Assembly (NCBI RefSeq): GCF_945957355.1
Contig: NZ_CAMFKM010000009.1
Coordinates: 164,490 to 228,489 of the forward strand
Origin: an uncultured Reyranella sp.
GTDB taxonomy: Bacteria > Pseudomonadota > Alphaproteobacteria > Reyranellales > Reyranellaceae
Direction of reading: 5' to 3'
Length of the DNA stretch: 64,000 bases
Shown in pieces: positions 1-9,218 of the stretch. Numbering within the stretch: position 1 is the stretch's first letter; each line of letters begins with the position of its first letter. A program made the position numbers and the translations under genes. Under the pieces are notes generated by a model. The model searched no databases, was not told the DNA's origin, and saw only the letters and a program-made list of their open reading frames with translations.

Positions 1-24
1 GGCTGAAGCGGGTTCGGCCATCTG

Positions 25-900
25 TTACTGCGGGACCGTCAGTTCGTCGCCGGCGATGGTTGTCCGCTGCATCAGGCGCTTGTGCCTGGTCGCATCGTAG
101 TAGGTGGCGCGATGCAGCACGGCGCGATTGTCCCAGACGATCACGTCGCCCTCGCGCCAGGCGTGGGACATCATGAATTCCGGCTGCTCGGCACGCTGCG
201 CCAGCTCCCACAGGATCGCCTTCGACATCGGCTCGGGCCAGTCGAGAATCCGGCCGGCATGGGCGCCGATATAAAGCGCGCGGCGGCCGTTGATGGGATT
301 GTCGCGGAACATGCGTTGCTTGACCGGCGGCAACTCCGCCAGCGACTTGGCACTCAGGATGCCCTTCTGCACTCGGTCGCGCGAGTGGGCCAGCGCATGC
401 TCGGCGACCAGCGGGTGGATCGTCGCCTGCAGGGCGGGCGGCAGCGCGTCCCAGGCGGCGCGCATGTTCAGGAACTCGGTGTTGCCGCCCTCGGGCGGGC
501 AGATCCGCGCCGTCAGGATCGAGCAGAGCGACGGGATGCGCTTGAAGGAGGAGTCGGAGTGCCAGAAGTAGTTGGCCTTCTGGTAGATCATGCGCATGTC
601 GTCCGGCGGGATCGGCTCGCCGGTCATGATGTCGAGATTGGACTGGCGCTGGAACTTGGTGCCGGCCGCGGGATTGGCGCTGAGGGTCGTCTCCAGCGGA
701 CCGAAATTCTCGCTGAAGGCGATCTGCTTGTCGTCGTCCATCGCCTGGTCGCGGAACAGAAGGACGGAATGCTCCTCGAAGGCGGCGCGGATTGGGCCGA
801 ACTCGCGCGCCGAGAGGGGGCGCGTGATGTCGATGCCGGTGATCTCCGCACCGAACAGTGGATGGAGCTTGCGGACTTCGATGCTGCCGGTGTTGCGCAT
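25..900 (-). CDS. TauD/TfdA-family Fe(II)/2-oxoglutarate dioxygenase
   Basis: This 291-residue protein belongs to the TauD/TfdA group, which couples 2-oxoglutarate decarboxylation to hydroxylation of a small organic substrate (taurine, phenoxyacetates, other sulfonates or acids). The metal-binding motif is visible as H114-x-D116 (FWHSD) and the distal histidine as H263 in VLHRATY, with a likely 2-oxoglutarate-binding arginine near R275. I start at the ATG giving MRNTGSIEV, because the open frame further upstream runs into the serine hydrolase gene. It lies 11 bases downstream of that gene and is probably co-transcribed with it. The substrate cannot be told from sequence; length and motifs are normal for the family. 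Confidence 0.9.
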   Translation of the reverse strand: MRNTGSIEVRKLHPLFGAEITGIDITRPLSAREFGPIRAAFEEHSVLLFRDQAMDDDKQIAFSENFGPLETTLSANPAAGTKFQRQSNLDIMTGEPIPPDDMRMIYQKANYFWHSDSSFKRIPSLCSILTARICPPEGGNTEFLNMRAAWDALPPALQATIHPLVAEHALAHSRDRVQKGILSAKSLAELPPVKQRMFRDNPINGRRALYIGAHAGRILDWPEPMSKAILWELAQRAEQPEFMMSHAWREGDVIVWDNRAVLHRATYYDATRHKRLMQRTTIAGDELTVPQ

Positions 901-911
901 GGCGTCGGCCC

Positions 912-2141
912 TCAGTCGATGATCGCCTGGTAGGTGAGGACGCGCAGCTCGCGCCGGATCGGGTAGGTCGAGGAGGGCATGAGCTGCGTCAGCAGCACCA
1001 CGGCCATGTCCTCCACCGGATCGATCCAGAAGGCGGTGGAGGCGGCCCCGCCCCAGGCATACTCGCCGGGCGTGCCGGCGATATAGGCCTTGGCCGGGTC
1101 GATCATCACCGAGAAGCCGAGGCCGAAGCCGATGCCGGTATAGGTCGATTCCGAGAAGCGCGGCGTGCCCATGTCGGCCATGTCGCCCTTGAGATGGTTC
1201 ATGGTCATCAGCTCGACCGTCTTGCGGCCGAGCAGACGCACGCCGTCGAGTTCGCCCTTGTTCAGCATGAATTTGCAGAAGCGCAGATAGTCGGAGGCGG
1301 TCGAGACGAGGCCGCCGCCGCCGGAGTTCACCTTGCGCGGCGCGAGGTAGCGGCTCTTGGCCGGATCGTCGATCAGGTCGAGCCGGCCGCCCGGACCGGC
1401 GGCATAGTTGGCGGCGAAGCGGTCGTGCTTTGCGGCGGGCACGTGGAAGTCGGTGTCGACCATGCCGAGCGGATCGATGACCTTTTCCTTCAGGTACTTC
1501 TCGAAGGGCTGGCCGGAAATCACCTCGACCAGATAGCCAAGGACGTCGGTGGAAACCGAGTAGTTCCACGCCTTGCCGGGCTGCGCGATCAGCGGCAGCT
1601 GGGCCAGCCGCTCGACGACCTGCTTCAGGCTGGTGTCGGCCGTCTGGAAGTCGACACCGTCCTGCTTGGCGCGATAGGCGGCGTCGACCGGGTTGCTCTC
1701 CATGAAGCCGTAAGTCAGGCCCGACGTATGGGTGAGCAGGTCGCGGAAGTTGATCTCGCGCTCGGCCGGCACGGTCTCGATCTTGCCGCGGCTGCCGCCC
1801 ACCATGACGCGCGGGTTGGCGAAGGCGGGGATGAACTTCGAGATCGGATCGTCGAGCTGAAACCGGCCCTCTTCATAGAGCATCATGATCGCCACCGAGG
1901 TGAGCGGCTTGGTCATGGAATAGATGCGGAAGATCGTATCGGCGCGCATCGGCTTGTTGCGGGCGAGGTCCGACTTGCCGGCCACCTCGGCGAAGGCGAG
2001 TTCGCCCTTGCGCATGAAGCAGGTCACCATGCCGGCCAGCTTGCCGCTGTCGACCCACTGGTTCATCCAAGTGCGCACGCGGTCGAGCCGCGCTGCGGAA
2101 AGCCCGACCTGTTCGGGGGTAACGAGCGGCAGCGTGTCCAT
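912..2141 (-). CDS. Beta-lactamase-related serine hydrolase
   Basis: A 409-residue penicillin-binding-like hydrolase of the class C beta-lactamase/esterase EstB group. The nucleophile motif S-x-x-K is S75-M-T-K78 and the Y-x-N-like motif is Y194-S-V. No clear N-terminal signal peptide is seen, so it may be a cytoplasmic esterase rather than a cell-wall enzyme. The gene leads a probable two-gene unit with the dioxygenase and is divergent from the SDR gene starting at 2217; the 75-base gap must carry both promoters. Substrate unknown; an esterase or amidase acting on small molecules is more likely than an antibiotic-resistance enzyme. Confidence 0.88.
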   Translation of the reverse strand: MDTLPLVTPEQVGLSAARLDRVRTWMNQWVDSGKLAGMVTCFMRKGELAFAEVAGKSDLARNKPMRADTIFRIYSMTKPLTSVAIMMLYEEGRFQLDDPISKFIPAFANPRVMVGGSRGKIETVPAEREINFRDLLTHTSGLTYGFMESNPVDAAYRAKQDGVDFQTADTSLKQVVERLAQLPLIAQPGKAWNYSVSTDVLGYLVEVISGQPFEKYLKEKVIDPLGMVDTDFHVPAAKHDRFAANYAAGPGGRLDLIDDPAKSRYLAPRKVNSGGGGLVSTASDYLRFCKFMLNKGELDGVRLLGRKTVELMTMNHLKGDMADMGTPRFSESTYTGIGFGLGFSVMIDPAKAYIAGTPGEYAWGGAASTAFWIDPVEDMAVVLLTQLMPSSTYPIRRELRVLTYQAIID

Positions 2142-2216
2142 GGCGATCCTCCCTTGAGCCCCGCTACACTAGCCTAGGACGACAGGTTTCAGACACGCAA
2201 AAGACGGGAGGGAGCA

Positions 2217-3116
2217 ATGGCGAGATTGTGCGAAGGACGGGTTGCGATCGTGACGGGCGGCGCCCGCGGCGTCGGCCGGGAACATTGCCTGATGCTGGCC
2301 GAGCATGGCGCCAAGGTGGTCGTGAACGACCTGGGCGGCGACCGGGCCGGCAAGGGCCATGATGTCGGTCCCGCCCAGCAGGTCGTGAACGAGATCAAGG
2401 CGATGGGCGGCGAGGCCGTGGCCAACGGCGACGACGTCTCCGACTGGAACGGCGCCAAGCACATGATCGACCAGGCGGTCGAGGCCTTCGGCAAGCTCGA
2501 CGCCATTGTGCTCAACGCCGGCATCCTGCGCGACCGCATGCTCGTCAACATGAGCGAGGACGAGTGGGACGCCGTCATCAAGGTGCATCTGAAAGGTACC
2601 TTCGCACCGGCCCGCCACGCCGCCGCCTACTGGCGCGACCAGGCCAAGCTGAAGGGGGGGCCGGTCGATGCGCGCATCATCACCACTACGTCGGTCTCGG
2701 GCATCTACGGCAATATCGGCCAGACCAACTACGGTGCGGCCAAGGCCGGCATCGCCTCGTTCACGATCATCGCGGCGCGCGAACTCGCCCGCTATGGCGT
2801 GACCGTGAACTCGATCTCTCCCTCGGCCTTCACGCGCATGACCGAGGACCTGCGCGAATACACCGAAGAGGACAAGAAGCGCCGCGACCCCAAGTGGATC
2901 GCCCCGGTCGCGACGTGGCTGGTGAGCGAGGACAGCCGCGAGGTGACGGGCCGCGTCTTCCAGGCCGGAAATGGTATTTTCGCCGTTGCCGAGGGCTGGC
3001 ATAAGGGCCCGACCGTCGAGCAGATCATGGATCCGGTGCAGGCCGGCAAGGTACTGGCCGAGATCGCCCGGAAGGCCCGCAAGAACGCCGGCATGAACGG
3101 TCTCGATCTGGACTGA
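2217..3116 (+). CDS. SDR-family NAD(P)-dependent oxidoreductase
   Basis: A 299-residue short-chain dehydrogenase. The nucleotide-binding glycine motif TGGARGVG lies near the N-terminus, the NAG motif (LNAGILRDR) about residue 100, and the catalytic Y-x-x-x-K is in NYGAAKAG. The VNDLGGD stretch and overall pattern resemble the dehydrogenase domain of multifunctional 3-hydroxyacyl-CoA enzymes and steroid dehydrogenases, so a hydroxyacyl-CoA or hydroxysteroid substrate is plausible. A strong Shine-Dalgarno (GGGAGGGA) sits just before the ATG. It is followed after 29 bases by a Bug solute-binding protein, suggesting uptake and oxidation of the same compound class. Confidence 0.9.
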   Translation: MARLCEGRVAIVTGGARGVGREHCLMLAEHGAKVVVNDLGGDRAGKGHDVGPAQQVVNEIKAMGGEAVANGDDVSDWNGAKHMIDQAVEAFGKLDAIVLNAGILRDRMLVNMSEDEWDAVIKVHLKGTFAPARHAAAYWRDQAKLKGGPVDARIITTTSVSGIYGNIGQTNYGAAKAGIASFTIIAARELARYGVTVNSISPSAFTRMTEDLREYTEEDKKRRDPKWIAPVATWLVSEDSREVTGRVFQAGNGIFAVAEGWHKGPTVEQIMDPVQAGKVLAEIARKARKNAGMNGLDLD

Positions 3117-3145
3117 AACAAGCAGGGAAGAAGAAGGAACAACAG

Positions 3146-4120
3146 ATGATGAAGATCAATCGCCGCACGGCGCTGGCGGCGACGGCCGCGGCTGCGTTCA
3201 TTCCGGGCGCGGTGCGTGCCCAGGCATGGCCCAGCAAGCCGATCCGCTGGGTCGTGCCCTACACGGCCGGCGGCCTGACCGACGTGACGACACGGCTTAC
3301 GCTCGAGAAGATGAACGTCGGCCAGACCTTCGTGGTCGACAACAAGCCCGGCGCCAATTCGCTGATCGGGGCGGAAATCGTCGCGAACGCGGCCCCCGAT
3401 GGCTACACCTTCCTGACGGTGATCGCGGCCCATGCCGCGAACAAGACGCTCTATGCCGGCAAGCTGAAGTTCGATCCGGTGAAGGGCTTTGCGCCGGTGT
3501 CGCTGGTCGGCGTGGCGCCGCTCATCATCTGCGTCACCAACGGCCTGCCGGTGAAGAACGTGGCCGAGCTGATCGCCTACGCCAAGGCGAACCCGGGCAA
3601 GCTTTCGTTCGGCTCGTCGGGTGTCGGCGCCGCCGCGCACCTCACCAGCGAGCTGATCAAGCAGGTGACCGGGATCCAGATGGAGCATGTGCCCTACAAG
3701 GGCACGGCGCCGGCGCTGGCCGATCTCGCCTCGGGCAACATCCAGCTCCTGATCGACGCGCCGATCGGCGTGATGACCCAGGTACGCGCCGGCAAGATCC
3801 GTGCGCTCGCCATGCTGTCGAAGAACCGCGTGCCGGGTGTCGAGGAAGTGCCGACCATCGTGGAGGCGGGCGGTCCGCTGATCGAATCGTCGACCTGGGT
3901 GATGTTCCTCGCGCCGGCCGGCACGCCGAAGGAGATCGTCGACAAGGTGTCCGCCGAAGTCTCGAAGGCGGTGAAGGACGAGGCGCTGCGCAAGCGGCTG
4001 GCCGAGCAGGCCGTGATTCCCGTGGGCGCGACGCCGGAGGATACCGGCAAGTTCCTCCAGGAAGAGATCGACAAGTGGGAGAAGGTGATCAACACCGCCG
4101 GCGTGAAAGCCGACGCCTGA
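3146..4120 (+). CDS. Bug-family tripartite tricarboxylate transporter substrate-binding protein
   Basis: A 324-residue periplasmic binding protein of the Bug (Bordetella uptake gene/TctC) family. The N-terminus carries a twin-arginine-type signal (NRRTALAAT...) ending at an ARAQ/VRAQ-like site near residue 27, followed by the family start pattern SKPIRWVVPYTAGG. Such proteins capture carboxylates, amides or related small molecules and hand them to TctA/TctB membrane subunits, none of which is encoded here. Two ATG codons (3146, 3149) are possible starts. A strong terminator follows at 4143. Ligand unknown. Confidence 0.92.
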   Translation: MMKINRRTALAATAAAAFIPGAVRAQAWPSKPIRWVVPYTAGGLTDVTTRLTLEKMNVGQTFVVDNKPGANSLIGAEIVANAAPDGYTFLTVIAAHAANKTLYAGKLKFDPVKGFAPVSLVGVAPLIICVTNGLPVKNVAELIAYAKANPGKLSFGSSGVGAAAHLTSELIKQVTGIQMEHVPYKGTAPALADLASGNIQLLIDAPIGVMTQVRAGKIRALAMLSKNRVPGVEEVPTIVEAGGPLIESSTWVMFLAPAGTPKEIVDKVSAEVSKAVKDEALRKRLAEQAVIPVGATPEDTGKFLQEEIDKWEKVINTAGVKADA

Positions 4121-4142
4121 TCCCGTATCCGGATTGGTTTCA

Positions 4143-4175
4143 GCGGCGCCGGCAAGACCGGCGCCGCTTTCTTTT
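4143..4175 (+). terminator. Rho-independent terminator after the Bug gene
   Basis: A 10-bp perfect stem (GCGGCGCCGG / CCGGCGCCGC) with a 5-base loop is followed by TTTCTTTT. It lies 22 bases after the stop codon of the binding-protein gene and should end the SDR-Bug transcript. Confidence 0.88.
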
Positions 4176-4512
4176 GGCTGGCCGTCTTCGCCGGTCGGCG
4201 GTGAAGATGGAGGGCCGGCGGGCGCTGCAGGTCGCGCCATGCCGTCGAATCGAACGCGCCGGCAGGGCCTGCGACGACGTGGCCGGACCGGGCAGCGCAG
4301 CGGCCGTCGGGACCGTGGCCCGCCCATGCCGGTCCGGCGGTCAAATCGTCCGGCCCTTTTGTTTTGGACCTTTCGACGCCTTTGTCTCTGTTTTCAGCGC
4401 CTGTGAGGCTCGATCGATTTCTCCTCGGCTGCAGCCGCGAAAGCGAGCAGGCGACAGTGTCTGTGCAGCCTCAGCGCTTTACTCGCTTCGTGCCCTGTCG
4501 TTTCCTCTAGCC
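4176..4512. other. Non-coding spacer of about 340 bases
   Basis: GC-rich, then somewhat T-rich toward its end. I see no convincing gene, tRNA or riboswitch here. The part near 4370-4500 probably carries the promoter of the membrane-protein gene at 4513, but no clear promoter boxes can be assigned. Confidence 0.5.
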
Positions 4513-5019
4513 ATGGTTTCGACCTTGAGTCTGGCGAACGGCCTCACGCTTCTGTTCGCTGCCCTTTGCCTCTGGACGATGGCGGCGCAGTCGCGCGGCG
4601 GTGTGACGACCCTGGGCCGCGTGGCGTTGCCGGGCGGCTTCGCCTTGATGGCGACGCTGATGCTGCTTGCGGGCGTGTTCGAGGCGAGCTTCCTGTTCGA
4701 CATCCTGTGGGTTGGCGCCTTTGCCGTCGGCTCGGTGATCGGCCGCATCCGCGGATGGATGCTGAGCGTGCAATCGAACCGCGAGGCCGGTCTCGTGTCG
4801 CTGCCCGCGACGATCGACGGATTCATCGCGGCGCTCGCGCTCGCCGCGCTGTCCGGCATCGACTTCACTTCGGCGATGCTTGGCGAAGCCTTGATCGAGC
4901 CGGGTTACGTCGCGGCGGCCAGCGCGCTCTGCGCCGGCTTCCTCGGCTATCGGGTCCTCGTCATCGCGTTGCGCGTCGTTCGTCCGACGCCGCCCGGCAA
5001 CGTGTCGCGCGCCGCCTGA
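4513..5019 (+). CDS. Hypothetical multi-pass membrane protein
   Basis: A 168-residue hydrophobic protein that I do not recognise. Four to five membrane segments can be seen (around residues 5-22, 36-75 as one or two passes, 96-116 and 136-155), with basic loops such as GRIRGW between them. The chosen ATG has no good Shine-Dalgarno; an earlier non-ATG start in the same frame is possible. It stands alone between the Bug terminator and the convergent amidase gene, 12 bases away. Function unknown. Confidence 0.6.
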   Translation: MVSTLSLANGLTLLFAALCLWTMAAQSRGGVTTLGRVALPGGFALMATLMLLAGVFEASFLFDILWVGAFAVGSVIGRIRGWMLSVQSNREAGLVSLPATIDGFIAALALAALSGIDFTSAMLGEALIEPGYVAAASALCAGFLGYRVLVIALRVVRPTPPGNVSRAA

Positions 5020-5031
5020 CGGCGCGCGTCT

Positions 5032-6453
5032 CTACAATCTCTTGAGTGTCTCAAGCACGCGTGGTTGCGGCCAGGTCCAGCCGCTCGCGCTTTCGTAGGC
5101 GCGCATTGCCTGCAGCACGGTCGCGTCGGCATGCGGTGCACCGATGATCTGCAACCCGACCGGCAGTCCAGCCTTCGTCAGGCCCGCGGGCATCGAGGCA
5201 GCCGGCTGGCCTGTGAGATTGCAGGGCAGCGTGTAGGGCGCACCCTTGGTCCAGCGCGGGAAGGCGTCCGAGTTGTAAAGCGTTTCCACCGGCGGGCCGG
5301 CCGTCGGCGTGACCGGCGCGAGCAGCAGATCGTAGGTGCGATGCCAGAGCGCGAGATCGCGCGCCAGCCTGCTCCTGGCCTCGAACGCCTTCGCATAGTC
5401 GGCGAGTGTGATCGCCAGGCCTTTTTCCATGAGAGCCCGCAGACCCGGATCGAGCTTGCCGTGAAGCTGGGTTGGGATCTGCCGGAAGCGCGTGGCGAAG
5501 CTGCCGATCCACAGCGGCTCGAAATGCTCCTGCAGCGGCTCGAACATCGGGCCGACTTCCTCGACATGCGCGCCGAGATCCTCGAAACGCCGCGCCGCGG
5601 CCGCGACGAGCTCGCGCACTTCCGGATCGGCTTTCACGTGTCCGAGATCGAGGCTTAGGCCGATCTTCCAGCCGCGCACGCCGGCATCGAGGCCGATCGT
5701 GTAGTCGCGTGCTTCGGCGGGCAGCGAGCGCCAGTCGCGCGGGTCGGGGCCTGCCGTGAGGTTCAAGGCCATCGCGGTGTCGAGCACCGAGCGCGCCAGC
5801 ACGCCCTGGCTGATGACGTCGGCGAAGGGGGCATCGGCGGGGTATTGCGGAATGCGTCCATAGGACGGCTTCAGGCCGACGAGGCCGGTATGCGCCGCGG
5901 GGATGCGGATCGAGCCGCCGCCGTCATTGCCATGGTTGAACGGATTGACGCCGGCCGCCGTGAGCGCCGAGGCACCGCCGGAGGAACCTCCAGGCGAGTG
6001 GGCGAGGTTCCAGGGGTTGCGCGTCGTGCCCTGCAGCGGCGAGTCGGTGAGCGCCTTCCAGCCGAATTCCGGAGTCGTGCTCTTGCCAACAAGAATCATG
6101 CCGGCGGCAAGAAACCTGTCGGTAACGGCGGCGTTGTCGCTGGCCGGAGTCTCGTCCGTGGCCTGCGATCCATAGCGCGTCGGCCACCCCTTGACGTTCG
6201 TCGTGTCCTTGATCGTCGTCGGAATGCCGTCGAACGGCGACAGGGGCTGCCCCTTTTGCCAGCGTGATTCTGCAGCCTTTGCAGCGGCTTGTGCGCCTTC
6301 GGTGTCGAGGAGGACGAGCGCGTTGAGGTGAGGTTGAAGCGTCGATGCACGCGCCAACATGGCGTCGACGATCTCGACTGGAGAAACTTCCCCGCGCGCC
6401 AGCAGTTTTGAAAGTTCCGATGCAGAAAGCCAGTCGAATGCAGGTTCAGACAT
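5032..6453 (-). CDS. Amidase (amidase signature family)
   Basis: A 473-residue amidase-signature enzyme hydrolysing amides to acid plus ammonia. The Ser-cisSer-Lys triad is visible: K82 in TTIKDT, cis-Ser S157 in SPGGSSGGAS and nucleophile S181 in GGGSIR, with the same 24-residue spacing between serines as in fatty acid amide hydrolase. I use the ATG giving MSEPAFDW; a TTG six bases upstream is less likely. It is not next to gatB/gatC, so it is a catabolic amidase rather than the glutamyl-tRNA amidotransferase subunit. Substrate unknown. It is transcribed divergently from the small membrane gene at 6562. Confidence 0.92.
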   Translation of the reverse strand: MSEPAFDWLSASELSKLLARGEVSPVEIVDAMLARASTLQPHLNALVLLDTEGAQAAAKAAESRWQKGQPLSPFDGIPTTIKDTTNVKGWPTRYGSQATDETPASDNAAVTDRFLAAGMILVGKSTTPEFGWKALTDSPLQGTTRNPWNLAHSPGGSSGGASALTAAGVNPFNHGNDGGGSIRIPAAHTGLVGLKPSYGRIPQYPADAPFADVISQGVLARSVLDTAMALNLTAGPDPRDWRSLPAEARDYTIGLDAGVRGWKIGLSLDLGHVKADPEVRELVAAAARRFEDLGAHVEEVGPMFEPLQEHFEPLWIGSFATRFRQIPTQLHGKLDPGLRALMEKGLAITLADYAKAFEARSRLARDLALWHRTYDLLLAPVTPTAGPPVETLYNSDAFPRWTKGAPYTLPCNLTGQPAASMPAGLTKAGLPVGLQIIGAPHADATVLQAMRAYESASGWTWPQPRVLETLKRL

Positions 6454-6561
6454 GCGCAATTGGTCGGTTCTCGACGAAGGTTGGATGTTTCAGAGTACGT
6501 GGGAGACAACAGTGTCGACTCTGATTTCTCCTAAGTCGAGAGCGTATTGGAGAGAACCGCG

Positions 6562-6870
6562 ATGGAAACCGTTACAGCACTTGTCGCCGCCGGGGCCGCC
6601 TTCGGGCTTAGCCATCTGATCGGTCGTTCGCTGACCGCTTCGTTCCTTCTGGTCGCTCTTGGTGGCCTGCTCGCCGGTGTCGGGTTCGCCGTTCTCTTCT
6701 TCATATCGACCGTGACCGTCGGTCATCTGATGCCGAACCTGTTCGAGCCTTGGCTGCTCGGCGTACTCTTCATCGCGCTGCTCGTCGTGGCGCCGCTCGG
6801 TGGCGCCGCCATCGCGGCGCTGACACACTGGCACGTCGAGCGTGTCGACGCCGCGCGCCTGCCGTTCTAG
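6562..6870 (+). CDS. Small hypothetical membrane protein
   Basis: A 102-residue protein dominated by three hydrophobic segments (roughly residues 3-16, 25-50 and 64-85) and ending in a short basic tail. No family is recognised. A TTG 15 bases upstream is an alternative start, but the ATG (METVTAL) is preferred. It is a single gene between the divergent amidase and the MBL-fold hydrolase. Confidence 0.6.
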   Translation: METVTALVAAGAAFGLSHLIGRSLTASFLLVALGGLLAGVGFAVLFFISTVTVGHLMPNLFEPWLLGVLFIALLVVAPLGGAAIAALTHWHVERVDAARLPF

Positions 6871-6940
6871 GCGCGAAACGGGCGTCTTTCCCGCAACCGT
6901 CCTGCGACGCTAATCTCCCGGACGAACAGGGGAGGTCAGG

Positions 6941-7828
6941 ATGGTCGAAGTGAAGCTCGGCGCCGGCACGGCCGTGCGCATCGAAGAGAGCTACGAACCG
7001 AACTTCGACGCCAAGACCTTCTTTCCCGACTGGGATCCTGCCGTCGTCGAGCGTCACCGCAACTGGCTGGTGCCATCGCACTATGACGAGGCATCTTCCT
7101 TCCTGAAGCTCAGCATCCACAGCTGGCTGCTGAAGATCGGCGGCAAGACGATCCTGATCGATACCTGTGTCGGCAATCACAAGTCGCGTCCCCATCGCCC
7201 GAAGTGGCATCTCATGGAGACGAAGTATCTCGAACGGCTCAAGGCAGCCGGCGTCGAGCCCGACCAGGTCGACATGGTGATGTGCACGCATCTCCATGTC
7301 GACCATGTCGGCTGGAACACGCGGCTCGAGAACGGCAAATGGGTGCCGACGTTCAGGAACGCGAAGTACGTGTTCAGCCGTGCCGACTACGATCACTACC
7401 TGAAGCTCGACAGCGATCCCGCGACCGGACCGGTCAATGCCGGCTCGTTCCGCGACTCGGTGCTGCCGGTGGTCGAGGCGGGGCTGACACAGATGGTCGA
7501 TGGCGCGGCCCGGCTCGACGAGAATCTCGCGGTCGAACCGGCACCGGGGCATACGCCGGGCACGATCGCCATCAAGTTCGAATCGCGTGGCGAGAAGGCG
7601 CTGTTCTGCGGCGACATCCTGCACCACGCGCTGCAGGTCTATCATCCCGAGTGGAACAGCTTCGCCTGCGCCGATGCCGTGGGCGCGCGCACGAGCCGGC
7701 GCGCGGCGCTGGAGCATTGCGCCGGGAGCGGCGCCCGGCTGATGCCCTGCCACTTCGGAGCACCGTTCAGCTGCCACATCGACCACGAAGGCGATGGGTT
7801 CGTGCCGCGCTTCGGCGGCCAATTCTAG
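6941..7828 (+). CDS. MBL-fold metallo-hydrolase
   Basis: A 295-residue metallo-beta-lactamase-fold hydrolase. The zinc motif HxHxDH is H117-L-H-V-D121-H122, and a later histidine (GHTPGT) and CGDILHH supply further ligands. Family members are lactonases, thioesterases, glyoxalase II-like enzymes and others; the CTHLHVDHVGWN form and length resemble N-acyl-homoserine-lactonase-like and related cytoplasmic hydrolases, but no substrate can be assigned. It is followed after 11 bases by a NIPSNAP protein, likely in the same transcript; the Shine-Dalgarno is GGGGAGG. Confidence 0.9.
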   Translation: MVEVKLGAGTAVRIEESYEPNFDAKTFFPDWDPAVVERHRNWLVPSHYDEASSFLKLSIHSWLLKIGGKTILIDTCVGNHKSRPHRPKWHLMETKYLERLKAAGVEPDQVDMVMCTHLHVDHVGWNTRLENGKWVPTFRNAKYVFSRADYDHYLKLDSDPATGPVNAGSFRDSVLPVVEAGLTQMVDGAARLDENLAVEPAPGHTPGTIAIKFESRGEKALFCGDILHHALQVYHPEWNSFACADAVGARTSRRAALEHCAGSGARLMPCHFGAPFSCHIDHEGDGFVPRFGGQF

Positions 7829-7839
7829 GGAGAGAGACG

Positions 7840-8166
7840 ATGATCTATGAAATGCGGGTCTACAGGTGCGTGCCGGGCCGCCTTCCGGCGCTGCTCAATC
7901 GCTTCAACACCATCACGCTCAAGATCTGGGAGCGGCACGGCATCAAGCAGGCCGGCTTCTTCACCACTTTGATCGGCGAGTCGAACCAGGAACTGACCTA
8001 CTTCCTCGCCTGGGAGTCGCTGGCCGACCGCGAGAAGAAGTGGAATGCCTTCGCGGCCGACCCGGAGTGGCTGGCCAAGCGCGCCGAGACCGAGAAGGAC
8101 GGCGCCATCGTCGAGAACGTCTCGGTGCAGATGCTGACGCCGACGGGCTTCTCGTCGGTCCAGTAG
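7840..8166 (+). CDS. NIPSNAP-family protein
   Basis: A 108-residue single NIPSNAP domain (dimeric alpha/beta-barrel, ferredoxin-like). The start MIYEMRVYRCVPGR and the WESLADREKKWNAF stretch are typical. These proteins are often encoded beside catabolic enzymes, but their biochemical role is poorly known. A good ribosome-binding site (GGGAGAGAGA) precedes the ATG. The preceding gene is the MBL hydrolase; the following binding-protein gene converges 16 bases away. Confidence 0.87.
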   Translation: MIYEMRVYRCVPGRLPALLNRFNTITLKIWERHGIKQAGFFTTLIGESNQELTYFLAWESLADREKKWNAFAADPEWLAKRAETEKDGAIVENVSVQMLTPTGFSSVQ

Positions 8167-8182
8167 GGCGTCCAGTAAGGGA

Positions 8183-9172
8183 TCACTCCGCCTTGAGGCC
8201 CGCTTCCTTCGCGAGGCGGGCCCACTTGGCGAAGTCCCGGGCCACGTAGGCCGTGAACTCGGCGGGCGATCCGAATTGCGGATCGGCGCCGAGTTCGGTG
8301 AATTTCCGTGCGACATCGGGCGAACGGATGGTGGCGTCGACGGCCGCGTGCAGGCGCTCGACGAGTGCCTTCGGCGCGCCGGCGGGCAGGAACACGCCAT
8401 AGGAGATCGCGGCCTCGTAGCCGGGCAGCCCCGACTCAGCGATGGTGGGAATGTCCGGCGCCGCCGCCGAACGTTCGAGGCTGGTCTGGCCCAGCGCACG
8501 CATCTTGCCGGCCTTCACGTGCGGCAGCGCCGTCGACAGGCCCCCGAAATAGAGATCGACCTGGCCCGCCATGAGATCGGCCATTGCAGGACCGCCGCCC
8601 TTGTAGGGCACGTGCACGATGTCGAGCCGGCCCATCGCCTTGAAGAGTTCGAGTGCGAGGTGGGTCGCCCCGCCGGCGCCGGCCGAGGCGCCATTCAGCC
8701 TGCCGGGCCGAGCGCGGGCCAGCGCCAGCAACTCGGCGATGGTCTTTGCCGGCAGGTCGGGACGCACGACCAGCAGCATCGGGTTGATGCCAACCGGCGC
8801 CACGGCGACGAAATCGGTGCGGACGTCGTACGGCATGTTGCGGCTGAGCGCCGGGGCAACCGTCGTCGAGCCGTTCGACGCCAGCATGAACACCGAGCCG
8901 TCGGGCGGGCTCTTGGCCGTGAAGCTGGCCGCGATCTCGCCATTGGCGCCGGCCTTGTTCTCGACCACCACGGCACGGCCAAGCCGTTCGCCGATGCCGG
9001 GCGCGATCAGCCGCGTCAGGAGATCGTTGGGGCCACCCGGCGGGAAGCCCACGATGAAGCGCAACGGCCGATCTGGAAAATCCGGCGCCTGGGCACGAGC
9101 CGAAGCCCACGGCGACGCGGCGGGCAGGGCGGCGAGGCCGGCGAGCACACCGCGGCGGAGGGGCTTGCTCAT
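8183..9172 (-). CDS. Bug-family tripartite tricarboxylate transporter substrate-binding protein
   Basis: A 329-residue periplasmic Bug/TctC-type binding protein. The twin-arginine signal (LRRGVLAGLA) ends after ASARAQ near residue 28, followed by the family pattern RPLRFIVGFPPGGPNDLLTR. HVPYKGGGPAM, the conserved mid-protein segment, is present. Ligand unknown. It is divergent from a second Bug gene at 9219; the 46-base gap holds both start regions, so the two may be co-regulated. Confidence 0.92.
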   Translation of the reverse strand: MSKPLRRGVLAGLAALPAASPWASARAQAPDFPDRPLRFIVGFPPGGPNDLLTRLIAPGIGERLGRAVVVENKAGANGEIAASFTAKSPPDGSVFMLASNGSTTVAPALSRNMPYDVRTDFVAVAPVGINPMLLVVRPDLPAKTIAELLALARARPGRLNGASAGAGGATHLALELFKAMGRLDIVHVPYKGGGPAMADLMAGQVDLYFGGLSTALPHVKAGKMRALGQTSLERSAAAPDIPTIAESGLPGYEAAISYGVFLPAGAPKALVERLHAAVDATIRSPDVARKFTELGADPQFGSPAEFTAYVARDFAKWARLAKEAGLKAE

Positions 9173-9218
9173 CCGAGAAGTATGCTAGGCTTTTTGCAAC
9201 ACAGGGAGGAAATGAAAA

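Noticed and set aside
25..1569. A longer start for the dioxygenase gene, extending to 1569
   Set aside because: The extra N-terminus overlaps the serine hydrolase gene in another frame and looks like translated antisense; the ATG at 900 gives the normal TauD length.
2160..2180. TACACT-like and CTAGCCTAGG-like boxes resembling a -10 region upstream of the SDR gene, with a similar box near 9182
   Set aside because: No -35 element at a suitable distance; too short for a confident promoter call.
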